64,000 nucleotides of DNA from Ryuthela nishihirai (GCA_038380435.1 JAWZYU010000009.1:62215901-62279900); one strand, 5' to 3'; positions 44,969-56,273 are shown, numbered from the stretch's first letter. Notes: generated by a model from the sequence alone, not told the origin. A program made the numbers and translations.

Positions 44969-46292
44969 ATTTTAATGATTGATCATAAGCTTTTACTCTG
45001 TGATATGATCATTAGACCGGTGATTCTCTATGCTTCACCCATATGGGTGAATACTACACCCACCAATATTCGTAAGATTCAGGTCTTAGAGAACAAGATT
45101 TTGAGAACTGCGGTCGATGCCCCTGGTTTGTCACTAACAGACAACTCCATAAAGACCTGGGTATCGACCATATAAATACACATATAAAACGCTTGTCAGC
45201 TTGCTGTCTACAATTAGTAAGCTTTTTGAAAAGATTTTGCTCAATGGTATTGATGACTTTCTTGGCTGCCACCCTATTCTGCCTGATATCCAGTTTGGTT
45301 TCAGGCGGAATCGATCTACCGAACACCAGATCCTTAGGGTGGTGGAGAAAGTAGCCGAATCCCTTACAAAAATGAGTCCGTTGCAGCCGTCTTCCTAGGC
45401 GTGGTCAAAGCCTTGGACCGCGTCTAGTTAGATGGCGTTTTACACAAGCTTATACAAGCCGAAGTGCCATCTGGACTCATCTGTTTGATCCAATCATATC
45501 TCTCCAATAGGACATTTCAAGTCCAAATTAAATCTGACATGTCTACAAGAAGAGTCATCTCTGCAGGTGTACCCCAATTCTCCCTTTTGGGTCCTACACT
45601 CATCTCTTTATACTTATACGATTTACCTTCCTTTGATCATATTCATCTCGCAGTTCACGCAGATGACCTTGCCTTACTCTCTCCCTCTCTCGGTCCTGCT
45701 ATCGCTCTGAAGAAGCTGCAGCATAGCTTGACCGAGCTGAGCACATGGTACGAAAAATGGAAGATAAAGATTAACTCTGACAAGAGTTCTGCTATCTTTT
45801 TTTACTGGAAAGCATATTATGAATCCCACTTGCCTACATTTACAAGAATTAACTCTGACCAGAGTTCTGCCATCTTTTTTACTGGAAAGCGTATTTTGAA
45901 TACCACTTGCCTCCCTTTACAAGATATTCCCATTGATTGGAGTGATTTAGTCAAATATCTTGGGTTGTTTATACATACGAGATTAAAGTGGGACTATCAC
46001 ATAAATAATATAATCTTCAAAGTCAATTCATTGAGGGGCCAGCTAGGCCCACTCCTTAGGAGAAATTCCAGTTTAATGATTGATCATAAGCTTTTCCTCT
46101 ATGATATGTTCATCAGACCGGTGATTCTCTATGTTTCACCCATATGGGCGAATACTACACCAACCAATATTTGTAAGATTCAGATCTTACAAAACAAGAT
46201 TTTGAGAACTGCGGTCGATGACCCCTGGTTTGTCACTAACAGACAACTTCATAAAGACCTGGGCATCGACCATATATATATATACATATAAA
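44969..46292 (+). mobile_element. Jockey-like LINE fragments in scrambled order
   Basis: 44969-45181 is the 3' end of the reverse-transcriptase gene. It is followed directly by a second, longer 5'-truncated piece (about 45196-46292) that begins at the RT domain and repeats the same 3' end. The repeated 3' segments (44972-45175 and 46073-46275) are very similar. Two head-to-tail truncated copies, or a partial tandem duplication, would explain it. Confidence 0.75.
45196..46291 (+). pseudogene. Jockey-like reverse transcriptase, partial
   Basis: Blocks run in order. SLLSTISKLFEKILLNGIDD and QFGFRRNRSTEHQILRVVEK come first. After a frameshift near 45400-45460 come LIQSYLSNRTFQVQIKSD, SAGVPQFSLLGPTLISLYLY and VHADDLALLSPSL. 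WYEKWKIKINSDKS and LGLFIHTRLKWDYHINN follow. The catalytic tetrad reads HADD in place of the usual (F/Y)ADD, and the GVPQGS motif has become GVPQFS. A 78-bp in-frame duplication (45770-45847, 45848-45925) repeats INSDKSSAIFF as INSDQSSAIFF. The enzyme would copy LINE RNA into DNA at the target; this copy looks dead. Confidence 0.8.
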
Positions 46293-46389
46293 AAGCACCT
46301 CAAAAAGATTTTTTGAGACTGTAAGCAATTATTCCCAATGAGATTTTTTCTTCTCTGATTCTTTACGATTATACTGTTTTGAACATGTA

Positions 46390-46606
46390 CAGTCGGTCAA
46401 AAAAGTATCCGAACGCTATGGTTGTATACAAAATTAAAAAAAAAAACAACTAGGAACGATTTTTTTAGAAATTAGTGATCTGGCAATCTTCGTGTACAGT
46501 ACACGAAGGTTGCCAGATCATTAATTTCTAAAAAAAATCGTTGCCAGATATTTTTTTTTTTATTTTGTATGCAACCATAGCGTTCGGATACTTTTTTGAG
46601 CGACTG
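46390..46606. mobile_element. Palindromic Tc1/mariner-type MITE, 217 bp
   Basis: The whole element is a near-perfect inverted repeat. The ends CAGTCGGTCAAAAAAGTATC and the reverse complement of GATACTTTTTTGAGCGACTG are flanked by TA (46388-46389, 46607-46608). The centre is ACGAAGGTTGCCAGATC with its complement, around GTGTACAGTACAC. It has no coding capacity and would be mobilised by a Tc1/mariner transposase. Confidence 0.9.
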
Positions 46607-46897
46607 TACAAGAGGCCTAAAACGGTAGCGTTCTCTGAGGAGACCTACCCGTTTTAGGTTTCTTATACAATTTTACTGCTATTTTTAGCTTTTCTTATGT
46701 TTGCCCTTAGGGGCCCACCAAAGTGTGGTTTACTTACATATTTTGTTCTTACTTATGCCAAATAGGCATAGCTTTATGATGGAGATTATTAGGGGTAAAA
46801 TTATTACCCGGTACATCGAATATGATTATACCATCTATGATCAATGAAAACAGCTCTGCCGTTTCATCATTTCAGTGATCTGTAAATATATATGTTA

Positions 46898-47810
46898 CGG
46901 TAAAAGCGAATAATCCGGCGATTATGCATAATTGCCGGTTATTATGCATAATCACCAATCATCTTGATAAGTTTGATAAATTTCACTAAATTTCTCACTT
47001 TTACCAGCGATTATACATAATTCCCAAATTAAGTTGGTAAGTTAATAAATATACCAGAATTTCTCACTATTACCGGCAATTATGTATAATTCGCAAATCG
47101 ATTTGGTAAGTTTGATATCTTTTCCGAGTTATAGGGTGAAAACCGTGAGAAACGCAATCTGACCTCTGAGAAACCAAAAAACACAGAAAAGGTGAAAAAG
47201 ACACTTTTCACCCCTAAAATGTAAAGTATAAAACAGGAATCCGTCGTCCGAATTATAAAAAAAGCCCCAAAAAGTTTTAAGCCCAGTGAGAACGAATTAG
47301 TAAAGACGGCCATGTTACTCCTAGACTGGCGATTATACATAATGTCATATGTAAATATGATAAATCGTACTTAATTAATAAACTTTACCGGACATTATGC
47401 ATAATCGCCAGTCTAGGATTAACATGGCCGTCTTTACTAATTCGTTCTCACTGGGCTTAAAATTTTTTTGAGCTTTTTTTTATAATTCGGACGACGGTTT
47501 TCTGTTTTAGACTTCAGATTTTAGGGGTGGAAAGTGTGTTTTTCACCTTTTCTGTCTTTTTTGGTTTCTCAGAAGTCAGTTGCGTTTCTCACGGTTTTTA
47601 CCCTATAACTCGGGGAACTTACCAAATTAATTTGGGAATTATACATAATCGGCGGCAAAAGTGAGAAATTCTAGCATATTTATGAAATTTACCAACTGCA
47701 TTTGGGAATTATGTATAATCGCTGGTAAAAGTGAGAAATTTAGTGAAATTTATCAAACGTACCAAGATGATTGGCGATTATGCATAATCGCCGGATTAAT
47801 CACTTTTATC
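46898..47810. mobile_element. 913-bp palindromic transposon with repeated ATTATGCATAAT sites
   Basis: Two arms of about 430 bp are inverted around a short centre (about 47347-47390). Ends read GGTAAAAGCGAATAATCCGG and (minus) GATAAAAGTGATTAATCCGG, with TTA just outside both (46895-46897 and 47811-47813). A 3-bp TTA would fit a Harbinger-type element, but that is inference. The 12-mer palindrome ATTATRYATAAT recurs at about 46921, 46941, 47010, 47079, 47332, 47394, 47638, 47708 and 47776. They are symmetrically placed, like subterminal protein-binding sites. No transposase is encoded. Confidence 0.8.
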
Positions 47811-47813
47811 TTA

Positions 47814-48474
47814 TCATATATATTAAAACTACTAAATATTTGAAAAATGCGAATTTATAATATTTTATTAGTACCAATCAAATTAAAAAAGGGTTTTCTA
47901 AATATCGATATGAATTCAAAGAGATAAAAGCTTAGCTTGAATTCATAAATAACATATATGTATACCATTAAAGTATGAATCATGTAATTTATTACAATGA
48001 CACAAAATTATTTTAAATTAATCAATTTTATCTAAACACAAGTATTTTAGATTCCTCTTAGCATAAAGACAAACCGCTTTGTATTGTTAACAATACTTTA
48101 TACCTTATACATGTGAAAGGTTTAACATTGATCTCTCCTGATAGAGGACCCAATAACAAACTTTAGGGTTGATTCCTTTTCTCTACTGGAACTAGGCTTC
48201 ATCTTAAATCAAATAAGAGCAATCCTTTTACTTAGCATTACACAACACTAATTTAATACATTATATCAATTTTCCTTTTACTACTCCACTATATCTTTTT
48301 GCTTTCTTTCGCAATTCTTACTATTTCAAAGCATCTTCGTTCTAAACAGTTAATAACGTAAATCGTCACGCAAAGTACAGGAGAGCGTTCATGATACACC
48401 TGTCACAAACCATTGCGCACGTTCATATGTCGTAACAATATTATTTTCATTGTTTCCAATGGAAACTTCACGAC
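47814..48474. other. Unassigned AT-rich DNA
   Basis: Nothing recognised. Confidence 0.5.
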
Positions 48475-48678
48475 GTTTACATTCCACCAACAAAATTTCA
48501 TATTTCTATCATTAATAGATCGTTGTAATATTCGTTTGAAATTTTGGAATTTTCAGTTTTTTTACTCCGGTAGAGAGCGCAATTATAGTGTTCGAAATAT
48601 TCCGAAAGTGCGAATCATAACATTTTATAAATTCCTATCTAACCCTAAAAAAGACTTTTTCATTTGTCCCTAAATACA
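48475..48678 (+). repeat. Repeat flanking RTE copy B, left member
   Basis: Homologous in direct orientation to 52178-52390. Shared blocks are ACATTCCACCAAC, AATATTCGTTTGAAATTT, GTAGAGAGCGCAATTATAGT (versus CTAGAGGGCGTAATTATAGT), and CATTTGTCCCTAAATACAAA (versus AATTTATCTCTGTAAACAAA). It directly abuts the (CAT)n tail of the LINE. The class is unknown. Confidence 0.65.
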
Positions 48679-48680
48679 AA

Positions 48681-48723
<43 letters not shown>
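48681..48723 (+). repeat. (CAT)n microsatellite, 3' tail of RTE copy B
   Basis: An uninterrupted CAT run on the plus strand equals (ATG)n following the minus-strand LINE end. RTE-group LINEs end in short tandem repeats rather than poly(A). Copy A ends in GAGGATGATGAT, supporting this as the element's own tail. Confidence 0.9.
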
Positions 48724-48725
<2 letters not shown>

Positions 48726-48751
48726 GCTCCTCCTCCTCAAGCAGCCATGGG

Positions 48752-50494
48752 CTACGGAGGTCCAACCAGACCGTGCAATTTAGTTCTCCAAGCATATCTG
48801 TCCTGAGCTACATCTGCTGCATCCGGCCACTGCACACCAATTCTAACAAGGTCCGGTTTGACATTGTCTGCCCACCGCATCCTAGGTCTCCCCTTCTTTC
48901 TGAGGCCTTTAGGCACACTGTAAATAACTCTATTCGCCAATCTATAATTTTTCATACGGGCAACATGGCCAACCCAATGGAGTCTCTCTCTGCACAATAT
49001 GTTGCTTCAAGGAGGTTGTAAACTCCTTTGCCTAACCTCATCATTAGTTACAAAGTTGAACCACCTAATACTCAAGATACTGCGTAAGCATCTAGAATCA
49101 AAAGCATCTAGTTTCCTGTTATCATGTTTACACAGCGTACAAGTTTCACTACCATAACTAACCCTAGAATGAACCAAACTATTAAAAAGTCTAATTTTAG
49201 TCTTTAGGTGTATACGCCTATTTCTCCACACTCTCCATAGGTTCTTAAAAGTCCCGGCAGCAATCCCTATCCGTCTGTTAATCTCATGCCGCACATCACC
49301 AGCATCTGTTACATAGCTCCCAAGATAATTAAACTGTGACACCTGCTCAAGACTGCACCCATTCAGATTAACTGAATCACAACCTGCCTGACCAATTTTC
49401 ATCACTTTAATTTTCTCTCTGTTTATAACCAAACCTACTCTACTACCAGTCTCATCAACAGCTCGAATGAAAGCGTTCATCTCATCAACATCATTTGCCA
49501 AAAGGGCTAAATCATCAGCATAATCTAAATCAGAAATTTTCGTTTCTCCAGTCCATTTAAGGCCAAAATCTTTCCCTTGAAGTGAATTTCGCATAACATA
49601 ATCAATAACCAAGCTAAAGAGAAAAGGAGACAAAATGCACCCTACGTCGAACACCAGACGTAATGCTAAACCAATTGCTACAAGACTTACCAACTCTCAC
49701 ACATGACTCAGTGTTATTATAGAGAGCTTTCATTATGTTAACTAACTTGTCTGGTATACCATATGATCTCACAATCAACCACAAATTATGACGATCAACA
49801 GAGTCGAAAGTCTTTTTGAAATCAACAAAGCTAGCAACCAAAGGTTTCTGAAACTCTAAACATTTCTCAAGAATCTGCCTAAGTGAAAATATCTAATCCA
49901 CACATCCCCTACCACTTCTGAATCCACATTGCACATCACGCAATTGACTGTCAACCATATTCTTGTCATTATCATAAAAGATATTTAAAATTTCAGTCAT
50001 CCAAGTGGTAACCGAAATATTCCCAGCTCTAAGCATTTCTGTAGTAATTTCATCTACCCCTGGGGATTTATGAAGTTTAATTTAGAAATAGCCAAAATAA
50101 CTTCAGATTGTGTTATAGGGCCAACATTAAAGCCACCAATGCATCTATCATCATTATAAACAATGGGAGTAGAACTAACCACATTGTTTAGAATATCATG
50201 AAATGCTCATCCCACCTAGCCGTGACAGAATACTCCCCTTCTATATCCTTACTTTGTTTATCCTTCAATCCCTGTATACCTGTCCGTTTTCTACAACATA
50301 AAACATTAACTAACTGTTTCCTCAGCTTTGTCAGCCAAGCCATCAAACCAAAGATTCTTATCAGTGGCTAACTGATCCTTTACACGTTTATTAAGCTCTA
50401 TGTAATCCTTTCTATTAAGACTAGTAGGGTACTGATTAAGGACATTCCTGCAGTTCCTTATTTCTGAAATAAGCTCAAGTGTCTTATCACTCAA
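48752..50494 (-). pseudogene. RTE reverse transcriptase and C-terminal domain (copy B)
   Basis: The blocks run in order. The pre-RT linker (ELNKRVKDQLATDKNL) comes first, then FVDFKKTFDSVDRHNLWLIV, KALYNNTESCVRVGKSCSNW and FSLVIDYVMRNSLQGKDFGL. ISDLDYADDLALLANDVDEM has the YADD catalytic motif intact at about 49511-49525. INREKIKVMKIGQ and FNYLGSYVTDAGDVRHEINR follow, and finally LHWVGHVARMKNYRLANRVI with GRPRMRW. The 228-codon piece at 49007-49693 is the longest LINE frame in the window. Frameshifts near 49000, 49650 and 49850 break the protein. Confidence 0.9.
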
Positions 50495-50736
50495 ATAATT
50501 CTGTCTTCTCTGCTCCTTTTTTTCCTAAAAGAGTACAGTTAGTTTCCAAAAAAGCCTGTTTAAAACGGACTCATTCTTCCTCAACTTCAGTAGTAAGCAA
50601 ACCATGACTGTCATAATGACTAAGTAACCTATCATGGTAAGCTTTAGCTATAACTGAGTATTTCAGAGCTTCAGTACTAAAGGTAATTTTTTTAACTTTA
50701 GCACAACACTTTTTAAGTTTAAGTTGCAAGACACTT

Positions 50737-51435
50737 TTAACAAGGTAATCCAATTTTAGCTCCCCTATATGCCCTGGTATTCCTAATAAAACTAGCCCAT
50801 TTGCTGTTAATTAATACATAATCAATCATATTCTTATGCTGTCCATCAGGTGAAACCCATGTATGATTATGTATGTCGCGGTGTTTGTAATAAGTGTTAG
50901 TTATTCTCAAAGCATTGAGTTTACTTACGTGTAGGGGACGCTGCCCATTGCCATTGCACCTACCAATAACAAAAGGGCCTATCACCCCTTCCCAAAGGTC
51001 AGAGTCAGTACCAACTTTGGCATTGAAGTCACCTAGAACAAGGGCAATATCTCCTTTCTTGATAGAATTCAAAATATCCTGAAGTTGTCCGTAAAATCTA
51101 TCCTTCTCATCCTCATCGGCATCCTCAGTGGCGGCATAACAGCAGATAACATTCAAGTCTTTAATGCTTGTCTGAAATTTTGCTGTAAGAAACCTTTCAT
51201 ATCCTAGAAGAGCATCACTAGCATTTCTGCTGAGAAGTAGACCCACGCCTTGGTGATGCTTTCCATCCTCCCTCCATGTAAAGAGAAATTTAAAGTTATT
51301 TTTAAGTATCTCACCTTTACCTGTTCATCTGGTCTCTTGCAAACCTACGATATCTATGTTATAGCGCTGCAATTCCTGCGTGAGGACATCAAGAGAATAA
51401 TCTCTATGTAACGTCCTCACGTTCCACGTTCCTGC
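50737..51435 (-). pseudogene. RTE endonuclease domain (copy B)
   Basis: The minus strand starts near 51430 with GTWNVRTL, then a block containing LQETR. The 169-codon frame at 50737-51246 follows: MGLLLSRNASDALLGYE, DLNVICCYAATEDADEDEKD, ALVLGDFNAKVGTDSD, YYKHRDIHNHTWVSPDGQ and MIDYVLINSKWAS. WNVRTL, the E of QETR, GDFN and WVSPD-xxIDY are the endonuclease metal- and substrate-binding regions. It nicks target DNA to prime reverse transcription. A stop after QETR and a frameshift near 50740 at the SDH motif inactivate it. Confidence 0.9.
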
Positions 51436-52177
51436 AGAGAGAAAATGATTAGTAGAATTTTAAAGAAACTAGGTTTATTGAGATAGGTAGGGCCAACAAT
51501 ATCAAACAGCTCCCTGATCGCAGGCATAGGGCAAAGACCTATTCCTCCTCCGCTAAAGGCTGAAGTCACCGATGCTGTAGGAACTTCAGGCACCACCTTT
51601 TCAAGTGGACATTTTCAAGAGCAATATGTCCTGCCTGAGACACATTACTCCAGTTTAGGCTTGACGATGCCCTACTAGCTAAGTAAGGTTCAGGTACCTG
51701 CGATGGCCTCTAATTAGGATTATCCACCAGCTGATATAAGGTATCCCATGCCTCTGTTCACTTAGGGCTGGCAACCTAGAAGCAAACAGAAAACACAGCG
51801 GCAGATTCACCCTCAACAGAGGCCCACTAGTGCAGCAAGTTCAGGATACATAATCAAGCTCAAATCCATAAACAAGTCCAGTCTAGTAGATATAAATGGT
51901 CAGCACCAGGACCCTGTGAAGTTGACCACTCCTCAGCAGGGTTAAAAAAAAAAGAAAAAAGTGTCCATAGATGACCAGATCAGTACGCCATACTGAACTG
52001 GCGTCCCTCCACTTCCGTTCCATAAGAGAATATCTCTTTTGAAGGTACTAACGGCCTGCACCACGAGAAGGCGTGGTCGGACATTAGGTGCTAGATCTGG
52101 CGGGTTCTGTGCATCATCACTAGGGATTGTTACACAGCTCTCCTTCCAGTTTATGCCTAGCTACCATTTACAGATCA

Positions 52178-52390
52178 CCTTCACATTCCACCACCGAAAT
52201 TTCAAATTTCGAGCATAAAAACATCGTTTGCAATATTCGTTTGAAATTTGGAATTTCCATTATTTTTCACCGTTATAATGCGCTAGAGGGCGTAATTATA
52301 GTTTTAGAGAGATTCGGAAACTGCATATCATAATATTTCATCAATGCCTATCCAACGTAAAAAGAAGTTTTAATTTATCTCTGTAAACAA
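52178..52390 (+). repeat. Repeat flanking RTE copy B, right member
   Basis: Direct-orientation homologue of 48475-48678, roughly 75 percent alike by eye. It lies about 60 bp upstream of the LINE's 5' end. Confidence 0.65.
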
Positions 52391-52669
52391 AAAAGTTCGA
52401 TGTCGACAGACAGACGACAAAGCGAAATACGAAAATGAGAAAAAAAGAGGCTTGAATGGAAAAACAATAATATTCTCATCAATGTTTTAAAAAAAAATGC
52501 CATCCTTAAAATCTGCTTTCACCCCCACCCCCTCTTTTATCGTTTGATTATCTTTTGAATTGAGATTTTTGTTTGATGTTCAATAAATTCTACTGCATCC
52601 GAAAATGCAACGGTAAATCAAATAATAAAGGTACGATATTTATAGTTTTAAATTTTTAAAGAATAGATG

Positions 52670-53640
52670 AAAAAGAAATGTTATTTTTTTTTACACTTAC
52701 GATCCTTTTTAAAAACAATTGGTCCATCGCTGGACCAAATTTTTTATGCCCGTGGAAAATACGATTTTGCCTGTGGCTTGCAAAAAATCTTGCGTTGCGT
52801 TTTCACTATTTTGTCATTGGGAAAGTGTTTTTATCTCATCTTTCGTTGGGTCAAACGGAAATGCAACAGAGCAACAAATCAAGAAATATACGATGGATAA
52901 ATTGTCTTTCGCATGGAATAAATCTTACATCGTTTTTTCCACTGCTTCTTCATTCGGAAAATGTTTGCCTCTTTACTCATCTTATATTGGTCCTAACCGA
53001 AAATAGTTATATGAGGACAAATCAGAGATTTAGGGTTACTTCACAGATATATTGTCTTGTGCATGCAAAAACGTACACAACTTTTCTACTACTTTTGTCA
53101 TTTAGAGTGTGTTTGCCTCTTAATTCATGTCTCATTAGTTCAACAGAAATTAGTCGCATGGCGACAAATCAGGATTATACGATGAGTGTATTTTCCTGTC
53201 CATGCAATGTTTCACCACAATATACACTGCTTTGTCCTACGAAAAATATTTGCGTCTTAACTCATTTAGTTGGTCCAAACAGAATGTATTCGTATATCGA
53301 AAAATTAATGCTATATGAGAGCTAAAGTTTCTTGAATGCAAACATCTTGCACGACTTTTCCAGTGCTTCGTCATTCACAAAGTGTTTTTCTCTTAATTCA
53401 TCTTTTGTTGATCCAAACAGAAAATAGTCATATGACGACAAATCAGGGCAATATGATGGATGTATTGACTTGTGCATGTAAAACTTCTTACACCGCTTTT
53501 TCCACTGCTTCGTCTTTCGGAAAGTGTTTTCCTCTTAACTCATCTTTCATTGGTTCAAACAAAAAGTAGTCGTATATGTCGAGAGGGGTGGACAAAAGGA
53601 GAGAACACTTCAAGATGTACGTTCTGAATTTGAAATAAAA
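52670..53640 (-). repeat. Tandem array of a mariner transposase module, about 6 units
   Basis: Landmark GTCCAAACAGAAAATAGTC-like sites recur at 52848, 52989, 53138, 53272, 53410 and 53551, spaced 134-149 bp. On the minus strand each unit encodes a version of one stretch of mariner transposase. The last-inserted side reads YDYFLFEPMKDELRGKHFPK with DEAVEKAV; the next reads SSYDYFLFGSTKDEL. The distal unit runs on into VQRW, then the transposase's natural C-terminus near 52690. This is the SPDL-xxYDFFLF-GxxK region with the last catalytic Asp. Units are diverged and contain stops. Plus-strand frames here (for example 52678-53325) are antisense artefacts. Confidence 0.8.
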
Positions 53641-54415
53641 TATAATCGTTAATGGCGTGAATTCATGTTTTTTTCTTTTAGCAGGTTTACTCGATTTTGC
53701 TACTAATTTACCTCCAGCAAAGCAAGAGTCAAAATATTGGACAGACATGCTTTTTTTTTCTTGTAGAAAACAAGGAGAAGAAGAGGTAGATTTTTATTTT
53801 CACATATTCACAATACAACAAAAACTCTCTTTATACAATAGAAATTGCTAAATTGTGATATTGAAAATTTTTCAGATTTTCAAAACAAAAAGAAAAAACA
53901 TGTTGTATTATATATCCAGTACATCATAGAAACCTTGAATTCAAATAAAACAACATAAACTATCGTAATTGTCACTAGTATACAGCAATTTCTCATTTTT
54001 CCATTTACAATGATAGTGAAAATAAGTATGAGCCTCCATTAGGGTGAAACACTCGCGTTTGGAGGAAATTAGGAATAAGAAATTACTAAATTAGAAATAA
54101 GTTAATTTGGCAGCAAATATAAATACATCATAAATATCAAAAAGACTTATAGGTATACAGCAGAACAATTTACCTTTGGAGGTAAATAATCTCTTGTACA
54201 TTATCAATTAATTTTTGTTATGATTATAAGAATATTAAAAGAAAATATTCCCGATTAACTATCCTAAAACAAAACATGTATATTTTCCAGATTAAGTAGC
54301 CACTTCCTGCTTTTCCCAATGAATTCTCTTTCATTATTAATTATTTTGAGGTTTGTGGTTAAAGCATTGAAAAATTTACTAGATAAGCAAGCAAAATGTC
54401 TCTGCATAAGTGTTT
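53641..54415. other. Unassigned AT-rich DNA
   Basis: Contains a short poly-T and poly-A rich stretch. No gene or repeat recognised. Confidence 0.45.
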
Positions 54416-54427
54416 TATGCTCTAGGG

Positions 54428-54631
54428 TACGGGTTCTCAACGTGGGCTATGCGGTAAAATTTGGTACGCCGTGAGAGCTCAAAAGTCGCTAGATCTAGTA
54501 ACAAAGTCAGTGTTTTATTTTATTCCCATTGTTATACTATAACTATAGTTTTGTTTATCTATGCAAGGGGTACGCCGGTTACATACACATTTCCAGGGAG
54601 TACTTGAAACCTAAAGGGTTGAGAATCACTG
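54428..54631. mobile_element. hAT-type MITE, 204 bp
   Basis: The left end TACGGGTTCTCAACG and right end (minus) CAGTGATTCTCAACCC are inverted and match a common hAT terminal pattern. Flanking 8-mers CTCTAGGG (54420-54427) and CGCTAGGG (54632-54639) differ at one base, consistent with an 8-bp target duplication. The interior (GGTACGCCGTGAGAGCTC) is non-coding. Confidence 0.75.
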
Positions 54632-54904
54632 CGCTAGGGTATCAATCATCAATCAACGTGTTAGCTTTGGAAACGTTTGAAAACAAATTTGATTCCAATG
54701 GGTTTTAACATATTTTAATATTTGAAAAACGTACAATTTCCTAATTTGTAAAATATTTTCTTTATTGTAGATGTTTATTAGACTGTCATATTTTCTCATT
54801 TGCAATATACATATAACAGTATGATTTTGAGGGTATTGGAGAGCTTTGATTGTGGCCCAACAAGCATTTCCCCAAGATAATAAACCTTGTAACAGGTGTA
54901 CGAT

Positions 54905-55750
54905 TTAATTCAAGATAAATAAAACATTTTTAGAATACAAGTATCCACAAAGTTGCGAAGATAATAAATATTTGGTATAATAGTTTTTTTTAGTTACATT
55001 ATCTTTATGTATTTTCCATGATAAACTTCGATCAATGTAAACACCTAAATACTTATAATTATATAATCCCTCTATTTTTTCGCACATACAGTTTACTGTC
55101 ACAATTCTGTGAATGAAAAAACAATTTTATTATAAAAATACTCTTGCTGATTTTCTCTTAATCTGAAATATATATATATATTAGTATTTATAGTGAATTT
55201 ATTTAATTTAAACCAGTTCTGGATATGTACTATATCACTGTTCATATTATTTAAAATATCCTCTTCCTGACCTGAATAAATTAATGATGTATCATCGGCA
55301 AATGCAATGACTTTTCCGCTAAGATTCATGGTACAAAAATCATTTATGTAAACTAAAAACAGTAATGGTCCCAAAACAGAACCTTGAGGCACTCCAACTT
55401 CGATAGTGGTTTCGCTACTATCAAAATCATTCATCTTAACCTTCTGTTTTTTATTCCTTAAGTAACTTTTAATCCATAATACAGTCTGCTTTCTAATAAG
55501 ATACTGTGACGAACTGAATGAAAAGCCTTTTTCAAATGTATAAAAATAACTACAGTCTTTAAATTTAGGTTAGAATTTTTATATATTATAGATGTCAACT
55601 CAAGAATGGCATTTTCTGTGTCCATCTCCTTTCGAAAACCAAACTGTTTTGGAGCAAAAAGCTCTTACTTATAAAAATAACTTACCAATTTTTGTTTAAT
55701 AAGTTTTTCAATTTTTTTTGAAAAGGTAGATAAAAGAGAAATTGGTCGAT
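54905..55750 (-). pseudogene. CR1/Jockey-group reverse transcriptase
   Basis: The minus strand shows an FGFRKEMDTENAILELTS block (near 55640), then WIKSYLRNKKQKVKMNDFDS. TIEVGVPQGSVLGPLLFLVY and VIAFADDTSLIYSG follow. The FADD catalytic motif and GVPQGSVLGPLL are intact. An IQNWFKLNKFTIN-like and a YKYLGVYIDRSLSWKIHKDN block come after, then the frame ends. The enzyme core looks preserved, but frameshifts before 55434 and after 55100 interrupt it. Confidence 0.85.
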
Positions 55751-56273
55751 GATTTTCAAACAAATTTCTATCGCCTGCTTTGTAAATCGGTATTATAATG
55801 GCAGTTTTCAAAGAATTGGAAAAAATTCCTTCCTGAAATGAGTTTACTAAGTAGCAAAGAACACGAACAATTTAAAACATAACTCCTGTGATAATTCCTA
55901 TCATAATGCTATCATGCTCCAGTGATTTATTTACTTTTAACCCTTTCAAAACATCTAGAAGCTCCTGCTTTTAAACATGTAGCATAAAAAAAATGTAAAT
56001 TTTGCGGTTTAAACAGTTTAATATATCATATACCTTATCATCAATTTGTTCTTGTGAAAATAAAGATGATATAACAGTTGTAAAATATTCATTGAATATA
56101 TTAACCAAATTCTGAGAACCATTTGTACATGAAATCTCCTTTGGCAAGATTTCAACTTTACATTTTCTGCCACAAGTATCATTTATGGTATCCCAATGTT
56201 TTTTGGTATTGTTCCTATTTTTCGTGAAGACATCTTCGTAATAATCATTTTTTTGCTTGTCTAATTGTATTTC

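Larger units (their letters stand above)
48724..52115 (-). mobile_element. RTE-type non-LTR retrotransposon (copy B), best preserved
   Basis: On the minus strand it runs from a leader (CCTAATGTCCGACCACGCC) through an endonuclease and a reverse transcriptase to a C-terminal region, about 3.4 kb in all. The order and sequence match copies A and C. A leader of about 650 bp with no clear ORF precedes the endonuclease. Several frameshifts and stops interrupt it, but long stretches are still readable, so it is the youngest or least decayed of the three. Confidence 0.9.

Noticed and set aside
47080..47340. An 86-codon minus-strand frame
   Set aside because: It is inside one arm of the palindromic element and its mirror arm has no equivalent frame. 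It looks like chance.
48475..52390. An LTR retrotransposon, because of the flanking direct repeats
   Set aside because: The interior is an endonuclease-RT LINE with no gag, protease or integrase. The repeats are outside its ends and too diverged for LTRs of one insertion.
52678..53325. A 215-codon plus-strand frame, long for this window
   Set aside because: It is antisense to the mariner transposase-module array; the minus strand carries the recognisable motif in each unit.
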